Positions 24,712-35,795 of a stretch of DNA of 64,000 nucleotides are shown here, one piece after another (the stretch's first letter is position 1; each line of letters opens with the position of its first letter). This DNA comes from Alviniconcha marisindica (Eukaryota; Mollusca; Gastropoda; Provannidae): NCBI GenBank assembly GCA_018857735.1, contig JABMCL010000968.1, positions 270,001-334,000 on the forward strand, read 5' to 3'. Below the pieces are notes generated by a model. It did no database searches, had not been told where the DNA came from, and saw nothing but the letters and a program-made list of their open reading frames with translations. The position numbers and the translations under genes are program-made.

Positions 24712-25231
24712 GTGTGTACAAGTTAGCCGCTGCATAAATTCTGCCCCACTCTTATCTTTTTGAACTGCATTGTAAAGTCTTTCCCTCTTGCTTCACACTT
24801 CATCAGACACGTGTATGCTCAAATGCTTCAACCACAAAACCCATGACTTTCACACTTTCTCACACTTCAATGACAATCTTCCCCATCTTCTCCAAATAGT
24901 TTGCATCGTTATTATTAGTGATAATTAACATGGCTTTAAATTAGCCAGTGTAATGCATAGTCTTTGTCTAACCTTAGTTAACGTAGCACATATGGATGGT
25001 ATCGAATTCACGGACGGACTTGTCCACATTTTTTTCAGTACAGTCACATCTACTTGCCAGTACTGTCATCAGTTAAAACTTCAGAGTGGTGAAGACTATA
25101 AAACTGTTTTGTGTGTTATTTTGTCCTGTGCCTAGGAATGCAAGGGGAATGGGGGAGAGGGGGTCAGGTTTTGGTTGTGTGTGTGTGTATGTGTGAGTGT
25201 ACATGCATGCGCGCGCGTGTGTGTGTGTGAG

Positions 25232-25318
<87 letters not shown>

Positions 25319-27364
25319 AATATTCTTTCAATGTACAGTTTATTAATATTTTATCTCCTGACTGTGATTACATAATTCTGTTTTCGAGATTTAATTTGTT
25401 TTTAATTTGTCTATTTTCAACAGGACCGGGATTACTGTTCCAATACCGCAAACTGGGCCATTCAGTCACAGGCCAAGAGTGACAGAACCTTTGACCGTTA
25501 CATCAAAGTGATCCAAGCATTTGACAGCGAGCTGGTGACCAGTCTCACAAGTACTCAGCACAACGACCAGACCGTTCTTGTCATGGGCACCAGCTCTGGA
25601 AAAGTCATGAAAGTATGTCTTGCCCTTCCCTCTTTCTCTCCCTCCATGTTTTTCTCTGTTAGCGTCCGTCCCTTTTCACTCTCTGTCTGTCTCCCTTTCT
25701 CTTCTTTGTCAGCAAATCACCATGTCCATGAGTCCGTCTGCCTGTTCATGTGTCTAGATAATGTCCGGATGGTATCTTCTGAACCGCTCAACGTTTTATA
25801 ACAAACATGGGATAGTGATGCATCATTGTGAGGTGAAATGTCATGCACAAAGACTGACTGGCTATCTTCAAGGTCAAGGTCACAGTGATTTTATTTTCTA
25901 ATAAAAATAGGACCCTTTCCACTAAATATCTTCTGAACTGCTGATCTTTTTGGAGGCAAACTTAGTTCTTACAAACTTACATGCTTATAAGCCAATGTCT
26001 TCAGTGAAATGACTGGATGCTGTATTCAAGGTCAACGTCATAGCAAAGGGTCTAATTTTTCAGTGAATGTTGGCCTTTGTAATATCGTCTGAACCACTGA
26101 ACCACCGAACCAAACTTGGTATTGTGCTGCATCATCAGTGCCATTCGAAAAGATTGAGTTATTTTCAGGGTCAAGGTCAAAGGCTCATATAATTATATAA
26201 TTATAACTGTGTCCAGTAGAAATGGTTACAGTTTCATTAATCAGCAGTTCAGTAGCTACGGTAGAAATGCTGCCATAGAAATTTGACCATAGCTACTGAA
26301 CTGCTGATTCCTTTGCAACCAAACTGAGCTTGATGGTATTTTTCTCTTATGTTGTATAGCTTTGTGTTGCCAGTTACTTGTTTAGAACTGGTTTGTGGTT
26401 TGTCTTGCAGATGCATGTTCAGCGCTTCAAAGGCTCAATCTCTGACAGGGACTCATTTCGGTCTCACCTCTATGTGACCTACCAACTCTCCGACAGAGCC
26501 ATACAGAAAGACACAGCCTTTGACTCCTCCGAGGACAACCTCTACCTCCTGGCAGGCACATCAGTAAGTATTTTGTGTGTTGTGTAACTGGGTGGTGGCG
26601 TCAGCTGTTTGCCCTTTTGCGGTCAATTCCATTGACTGAAGTCGCTTCCCAGAGCTGCCAGGCCATCGTTGTTAGTCAGTAGCTTGTAAAAGATCCTGGT
26701 CATTCTGCCAGAAGTGCACGTGGCAGGTTACAACCAAACACGCATCCACCTTATGTATGTGGCTTTGCCTGAAGTGACATGGTGCATGGTTGTAGCACGT
26801 AAAAGATCCCGGTCATTCTGCCAAAACTTAAAGGAGGCAGGTTACAGCTAAACACGCATACTCCTTACATATGTGGCTTTGCATGAAGTGACATGGTGCA
26901 TGGTTGTATGGTGTACTCTGAACTTGCGCTGAGATGGCAGCAGTTCATGTGGCACCAGCCATGCTAGCACTGTAAGTACAACACTTCAGTGGATATTCGA
27001 AAACGCACTATAAAAAGCTGCAGAATGTAGAATCACATGCAAGCACAATGAGTCTGCTCCAGAGTGGAGAATAGTGCTATATAAAAGCAATCATCATCAT
27101 CATCATCATCATCATCATGTGTCTGTACATACAGGTCTCCTTTCATCTCGGCCTGTATGCTTATAACTAACTGCTCAAGTTTTGTGTTTATGACAAAAGT
27201 TGTGTGCTTGATGTATATAATATGTCATCAAATACACCCACATCTTTCAAATCATCCTTGAAATCTCATCCTTGTGTGTCGTGTTGAAATCCAAGCTATC
27301 CTATTCAGGCTATTGACTCTGTGGGTGTGCGTGCGTATGTGCGTGCGTGTTTGTATACGTGTAA

Positions 27365-27422
<58 letters not shown>

Positions 27423-29956
27423 GCACGCCCACACTCATGGCAGTTTGTTTTGACTGTGTTTTACTCCTTTATAATGGGCAATATCAGTATGTGTTTCACT
27501 TCGGAGAAACAGCACAGAAAAGAGTACATTATTATTACTATGTCAAATTGTTTGCTGAAGAACTCTCATGCTTTTGCTCCTTGTTGATCACTCAAACAGC
27601 GCAGCATCTGGGATCCCTTTCACAAGACTAGGTTGTGTGTGAACTATGTCATATCTAAGGTCACTTGTTATATATTATATATATATATCCCGTTACAAGC
27701 TAGCAACTGCAAAAAACAAAACAAAAAAACAGCAACTTGTTTCTCCCAAAGTGTTACTTGAAGAAAGGTTATTCCAGGTGCATTCTTGTTGATAGCCTGT
27801 GCACAGAAGGAGATGGGGATATCACAGTTTCTCTCTGAGATGATCTGGTGCCTGGGTACAGACCCTGCTGTGCATGTGCTGAAGTCTGCTGGCGGTGTTT
27901 TCAGGTGTATCGGTTTAACACCAGTTCCTGTGCGGTGCACAAAGGCTGCGGAGTCTGCCTGAAGAGTAGGGACCCACTGAAGTGTGGCTGGTGTGAAGAC
28001 GTCTGCACCACCATCACAGAGTGCCCACTTTCCAAAACCTGGACTGATCCCACCTCCAAGTCACCTATGCCCTCGTGCCCACCAACCATCTCCTCTGTGA
28101 GTTTTGATGAGGAAGGGGAGATGGGGGTGGTGGGGGCTTTTCGATTGTACGATATATATGTCGTGTTCATCTTTATGCGTCATGTTCTCTGTGTGTTGTT
28201 TCTTTGTTATTGTGCAGGTCAGCCCTCCCTCAGGCCCAATGTGTGTGTGTGGGGGGGGAGGGGGGGGCTCACCTTGCTTGTTCTGTATGGTTGGTTGGAG
28301 GTTTTGCTCAGGCACCTTGCTTGTTCTGTATGGTTGGTTGGAGGTTTTGCTCTGAATCAGGCCCAGTGCTTGGGGGCACCTTGTTGACCTGTTGTTTGTG
28401 TGTTATGCTGTTAGTGTGGTGTCATGTTCAGGGTGTTCTTCGTGTTGTCATGTTGTTGGTGTGTTGTCATGTTCAGGGTGTTCTCTGTGTTGTCGTGTCA
28501 TTTGTGTGTTGTCGTGTTTGTTACGTTCACTGTGTTTTGCCATGCTCATGTGTCATGTTTTTGTGCTATTACACAGGTCAGGCCCAGTGCTTGGGGGCAC
28601 CTTGTTGACTTGTTTGTGTGTCATGCTGCTGGTGTTTTGTCATGTTCATGGTGTTCTCTGTGTCTTGTCATGCTCGTGTGTCATGGTGTTTTTGTGCTAT
28701 TGCACAGGTTAGGCCCAGTGCTTGGGGGCACCTTGTTTGTGTGTCATGTTGTTGGTGTGTTGTCATGTTCGTGGTATTCTCTGTGTGTTGTCATGCTTGC
28801 GTGTCATGTTGCTTTTGTGCTGTTGCACAGGTCAGCCCCATGTCAGGCCCGGTGCTTGGGGGCACCATGCTGACTCTTTCGGGCACGGACTTTGGGTCCA
28901 GCAACAGCCAGGAGGTAACCGTCGGCAACACCACCTGCCTAGTGCACAATGTCAGCTCCACACGGTAAGCTTAAATCACTGTCAGTTTCTGGCAGCACCT
29001 GTCCCACTGCTCTGTAAAACTGAGGTGAAGTGAAGTAGGTCAGTGGCGAAAACTTGCCTACAGAGAAACCAGAACAGACACGTAAAACCTACGGAGTTTA
29101 TTTTTCAGGTTGTTGGAGAAGGTTTTTCAAAAGTGTCCCTCCTGGTTGCCTAGGGTGGAAATTGTGCACCTGAGTGTTCTTTGTGGCAGTCATGTTGGGT
29201 GTCATCTTGTTGACCTGTTTGTTTGTGTGTCATGCTGTTGGTGTGTAAAACGTACAGAGTGTATTTTTCAGGTTGTTAGAGAAGGTTTTTCAAAATATCC
29301 CTCCCGGTTGCCTAGAATGCAAATTGTGCACCTGAGTGTTCTTTGTGGCAGTCATGTTGGGTGTCATCTTGTTGACCTGTTTGTTTGTGTGTCATGCTGT
29401 TGGTGTGTAAAACGTACAGAGTGTATTTTTCAGGTTGTTAGAGAAGGTTTTTCAAAATATCCCTCCCGGTTGCCTAGAATGCAGATTGTGCACCTGAGTG
29501 TTCTTTGTGGCAGTCATGTTGGGTGTCATCTTGTTGACCTGTTGTTTGTGTGTCATGCTGTTGGTGTGTAAAACGTACAGAGTGTATTTTTCAGGTTGTT
29601 ACTGTTAGAGAAGGTTTTTCAAAATATCCCTCCCGGTTGCCTAGAATGCAAATTGTGCACCTGAGTGTTCTTTGTGGCAGTCATGTTGGGTGTCATCCTC
29701 AGTTGCCCAAGGACGAATGGTCAGATTAACACTGTACTGGCTATGCACATGTGCATGTTTGTGTGCATGCATTATGGATATATATATGTATATAATGTGT
29801 GCGTAGGTGTGTATGTATGCATGCATGTGCATGTGTGCATGCATATAATCTTGCATGCAGTTGATTGTGTTTCCAGCCAGATGTGCGTGTTTGTGTGTGC
29901 GTGTGTGTGTGTGTGCATTGTATGTGTGTGTGTGCATTGTATATGTGTGTGTGTGT

Positions 29957-30020
<64 letters not shown>

Positions 30021-30405
30021 GAGCATTGTATGTGTGTATGCATGTGTGTGTGTGTGCACTGTTTGACACTGCCTTGTTGATTGTGTTCCCAACCTGGTGA
30101 GTGTGTGTGTGTGTGCATTGTTTGACGCTGCCTTGTTGATTGTGTTCCCAGCCTGGTGTGTGTGGTTCAAGCGGCAGCTGCCGAGGGTCAGGGCTTGGTC
30201 TCGGTGCGGGTTTCTGACATGCGTCACAGCGATGACCGCCCCTACCAGGTGGACGGATCAGACACTGCTGAAGATACCTATGCTTTTCTTGTAAGCCTTT
30301 TCTTTGCTTTGGCTGCAGTTTTTGTTCAAATACCTGCCCACTTGGTTCAGAGTAAGGCAATGTCTGCTTTTAGCCCCGTTGGTTTGTGGTTCTCAAATGG
30401 TATGA

Positions 30406-30453
<48 letters not shown>

Positions 30454-30456
30454 TGA

Positions 30457-30497
<41 letters not shown>

Positions 30498-33400
30498 TGT
30501 GTGTGTAAATGTGCGTGTGTGTGTGTGTCTGTGTCTGTGTCTGTGGAATGAACATGAAGTATGCACTACATTGGTATACCTGCATATCAGTTCTTTCCAT
30601 ACTATGCCTGTGTATACACATAAGCACACACTCACAAATGCATCCTCATACCATTTGAGGACAGCGAACTGAAGGGGCTAAAAGTGGATATTGCCCAGAG
30701 TAATATGTATCTGTGGATGATGGGTGTGGGTGATCAAGTGTTCCCAGTGTGTAGGCTAGTCAACTGTAGTGCTGAAAGTGATGCCGTCTGAAATCCAGGG
30801 GATTGCTACATTAACTGTTGCCGACAGAATGGTTCTGCAATAAGGTGGGCTTGTGTCACCCCTTTGTTACTGTTTCTGTTTTGCTAACGGTGGAAAGTGT
30901 CCGTGGCCTACAGCGCTACTCCAAGGGCTCGGGCCTGTTTGGGCTAAGCCATTTTTTGCTAGCCTCAGGGGCCGTTCACACTGGTCACATTTTCCCGGCT
31001 TCTGACTAGGGCCATATTTTTGCTAGTCTCAACGGCCAGATTTACCCTGCTTCTGACCAGGGCCATATTTTGCTAGTCTCAGGGGCTGTTCACACCTGCC
31101 AAATTTTCCATGCTGAGCATGCGCTCAGCCCGAGCGGAAGCATTCATGCTGGCCTGAAAACGTGTCCAACCGCTGAGTGCTGACCAAGTCCTGCTTCTGA
31201 CCAGGGCCATATATGCCACTGCCAGTCTCAGGGGATGTTCACACTGGCCAAATTGTCTGTGATTGACCAGTCTCAGGGGACGTTCACACTGGCCAAATTG
31301 TCTGTGATTGACCAGTCTCAGGGGCCGTTCACACTGGCCAAATTGTCTGTGATTGACCAGTCTCAGGGGCCGTTCACACTGGCCAAATTGTATGTGATTT
31401 ACTAGTCTCAGGGGCTGTTCACACTGGCCAAGTTTTCTGTGGTTTACTAGTCTTAGGGGCCGTTCACACTGGCCAGATTTTCTGTGGTTTACTAGTATTA
31501 GGGGCTGTTCACACTGGCCAGATTTTCTGTGGTTTACTAGTATTAGGGGCTGTTCACACTGGCCAAATTGTATGTGATTTACTAGTCTCAGGGGCTGTTC
31601 ACATTGGCCAAGTTTTCTGCGATTTACTAGTCTCAGGGGCTGTTCACACTGGCCAAGTTTTCTGTGGTTTACTAGTCTTAGGGGCCGTTCACACTGGCCA
31701 GATTTTCTGTGGTTTACTAGTATTAGGGGCTGTTCACACTGGCCAGATTTTCTGTGATTTACTAGTATTAGGGGCTGTTCACACTGGCCAAATTTTATGT
31801 GATTTACTAGTCTCAGGGGCTGTTCACATTGGCCAAGTTTTCTGCGATTTACTAGTCTCAGGGGCTGTTCACACTGGCCAAGTTTTCTGTGGTTTACTAG
31901 TCTCAGGGGCCGTTCACACTGGCCAGATTTTCTGTGATTTACTAGTCTCAGGGGCTGTTCACACTGGCCAAGTTTTCTGCGATTTACTAGTCTCAGGGGC
32001 TGTTCACACTGGCCAAGTTTTCTGTGGTTTACTAGTCTTAGGGGCCGTTCACACTGGCCAGATTTTCTGTGATTTACTAGTCTCAGGGGCTGTTCACACT
32101 GGCCAGATTTTCTGTGATTTACTAGTATTAGGGGCTGTTCACACTGGCCAAATTTTATGTGATTTACTAGTCTCAGGGGCTGTTCACATTGGCCAAGTTT
32201 TCTGCGATTTACTACTACTAGTCTCAGGGGCTGTTCACACTGGCCAAGTTTTCTGTGATTTACTAGTCTCAGAGGCTGTTCACACTGGCCAGATTTTCCG
32301 TGCTTCTGACCAGGGCCACATATATGCTAGTCTCTGGAGCCATTCATTCACTCTGGCCAAATTTTCCACACCGAGTGTGCACTCAGTCTGGGCTGAAGCA
32401 TTCACGCTGGACCAAAAGCGTGCCCAACTATGCTGGGCTGGGCCCTGTTTCTAAACAGGTCCAAGCATGGCACACATTCCATCCTCCTGAGGTTCTTTTG
32501 CTGTGGCAGGGATGATTAGCTGTCAACAAAAAGGATGCAGGTGCGCCCTTTCTAATGATGGCTGACCAGGGCAGAGGTTGTGTTTGGTCTGACGAAGAAA
32601 CAAGAGCTCTCACTGAAGTGTGGGCAGAAGAATCAGTTCCAAACAAACTTGACGGTTCTATGAGAAATATATGTATTAATTTTTGCACATATTGGGGAAG
32701 TACTGCTTGAGTGCGGAATTGACAGTGCCGAATTCTTGACATGATTTTAGGGTCTGGCATGAGGTCAGCCCACCTGCAGACTGTAGCATGAACACGTCAG
32801 TGCACTCTGAGCCCTGGCACGCGCTCGGCGCACATTCGGTCCATGCTCTAGTGTGAACATGCCCTGAGAAAAATGTGCCACTGTGCCGTTGTGCTTTCTG
32901 CCTGTCAAGGTTCCAATCTCCATGCTTCTCCATGCTTCTGTACGACCCGTATTGGGAGGAAAGCACAGGAACAGACACACATGTGTTGGAGCCCCAACCG
33001 CCAGCTGACCCAGTGTGTTGTGTTTGTCATCAGGTACCAACACTGCGGGACTATCAGCCACAGCGTGGCCCCGTCGCAGGTGGGACCAACATCACCATGC
33101 ATGGGTCAAACCTGGATATTGGATCCAACGTATCAGTCACCTTGACTGGCTCGGCTAGCAAGGTGGAGTGCCAAGTATACTAGTAAGTGCTGATGATGTT
33201 ACCCAGAATTGATTGGGAACGGTCTGCCCTATCATTGGCAGGAGCTGCCACAAGTATCATTTTTGTTGCCACAAAAGTTTTGTCATGCCAAACACGTGTT
33301 TGTCGCAACAAAACACGTCTTTTGTCACGACAAAAGTATGCTTGCTGCGACGAAACTTTTATTTTTTCACGACAGACTTTCTTGTCATGACACACGTAGT

Positions 33401-35739
33401 TTTGTCGTGACAAAAGACATGTTTTGTCGTGACAAACACATGTTTGTCATGACAAAAGTAAGCTTGTCTTGACAAGACTGATTGTCGCAACAAAATTATG
33501 TGTGTTTGTTGCGACAAAACTTTTGTTGCGACAACAGTGATACCTGTGGCAGGTCCTGCCAATGATACTGCCCAGCAGTCTGTTCTGTCTGTAATTGTCT
33601 AGTCATGTGACCAGGAATTGCTGACAGACAAAAGACATGCAGCAGTTTTTCACTCAGTTTCTCATCCTGTTTGTTATATAATGTTAAAAATTGAGGTTTG
33701 AAAGTCATGAAAACATGCCCGTGAGCTCTGCCATTTTGCCACTTCATGCTTAGCAAAGTCTGTGCCCATGACATCACAAACAATGATGTGTAGCAAAAGG
33801 ACTAGATGTGTCCTGAGCTGACCTTTTCTGCTCTTCAATGTTAAAGAGCCAGCTAGTATGGAGTTCACCATGAGGAGTTCAAATTTGAAGCAGTAGGGTA
33901 CTTCTTTTGCATAAATTTTGATTGAAAAATCAAATGAAGGAGCAAATGAAAATAACTGCACACTTTTGAGATGAATGACCTAAAATATCCACCGTTGTCA
34001 TTATTAACTCCCAGTCAAGAGCGTGCCAAGTGTGCTTAGTGCTACTTCTGTTTCTGACACTTGATGTGCCTGGGTGATCCAGCGCACACAGAACCAAGCT
34101 TTGTGTGAGATCTTTTGGTGAGATCGCTTTTGGTGAGAGCTTCAACAGTCACTACTTTTGGCTCAGTGTTCTTCAAAGCTGGTCTTTTCTGGATAAATTG
34201 TTGTATTGTTTTTCTCGACAGAAACGTCACAGTTACTGGTCTAGTGATGCCCGTTTTCTTTCCAGCTACGCGATGAGCTGCTTCTGTGTGCTCTGGCTTG
34301 ATGTGATCCAGGTTTAGCCGATGGCGGAAAACCCTGATTCATCACATAGCATTTTTATTGACTTTGGTCAACATGTCCTGCACTGTGCTTGTCGTCTTAC
34401 AGCCAGGCTGCTGAAGAGATTGGCTGCACCACTTCACAGAGCTCCGGCACAGGGGAGGTTCAACTGACCGTTGTCATTGACAACCACCAGATGCCAGCTT
34501 CCCACAGATTCACCTTTCTGCCTAACCCTACCATCACAAGCGTCACACCTCAGCGAAGCTTTGTGAGGTGAGATGGTTCTCTCTGTTGATCGCTTTTATA
34601 TAGCGCTATTCTCCACTCTCGAGCAGACTCACTGCACTCGCATGTGATTCTACATGAGTGAATAGCACTGCCATGGCTGAAACTGCTGCCATCTCGGCAC
34701 GTTCTGTGTACACCATACAACCATGCACCATGTCACTTCATGCAAAGCCACATACGTAAGGTGAATGCATGTTTAGTTGTAACCTGCCACCAGCACTTTT
34801 GGCCGAATGACCTGGATCTTTTACATGCTACTGCGGTAACACGGGGGTGGAACGGATACCAAAGTAAGAGTCAGCACAGAAAGTTGACCCTGAAGAAGAA
34901 AATTCTCCCACCACCCCTGCAGGGATTCAAACCGGCAACCTTTCGATCACGAGTCCGGTGCTCTAACCACTGAGCTATCCCCACTCTTTGTGGAAAGGAG
35001 ACGCTGTTTGTTAAGCAAAAACATCATCTATCGAAACTGTACTAGGGGAGCTTGGTAGCTCCATGGTAGAGTGCCAGACACGTAAGCAAAAGGTCATGGG
35101 TTCAAGTCCCAGCAGGAGTAATGGGAGAATTTTCTTCTCCATGGTCAATTTTCTTGCTCACTCTTCTTTCAGTATCCAATCCTTTCCACCCTCATGTTAC
35201 CGCTGTTGTGAGTAAAAGATCCCAGTCATTCTGCCAAAAGTGCAGGTGGCAGGTTACAGCTAAACACACCCACCCTACGTATGTGGCTTTACATGAAGTG
35301 ACCTTGTAATTTTGTGCATAGTTGTATGGTGTGCACAGAATATGCACTGAGATGGCAGGAATTTCATGGCACCAGCCATGTAACAAACAAATAGCACTGT
35401 AAGTGCGTCACCAAAAACATGCTATGAAAGGCGTACAGTCGCTCTTTCAGTCTGCTCGAGAGCAGAGAATAGTGCTGTGTAAAAGCAGTCAATAAGAAGA
35501 AGAATAGTAGAGAATAAATTAAAGCAGTAGTCTGTGTGGTCAGTAAGGGTCTTGACCAGTGTTCCATGTTCATACAGTCTCCATGACACATGGACAAAAA
35601 TTTAAAGCTGAAGGTTTTTTGTTTCACAAATTCTGACATGCTGATCTTCCCTGACAACACTGTTTGCTTTTTTGTGGGTGTGCATGTGTGCTTGCATGCT
35701 ACCATTTGATTCCCAGTGCTCAGTGTGTGTGTGTGTGTG

Positions 35740-35795
<56 letters not shown>

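Noticed and set aside
28577..28760. Additional exon 6-like exons
   Set aside because: Only about 25 bases match exon 6. The sequence then diverges into GTGTCATG filler and no donor in phase follows.
31000..32300. Junction-derived array upstream of exon 8
   Set aside because: The 45-bp unit shows no match to the exon 8 acceptor or the exon 7 donor; it resembles transposon ends instead.
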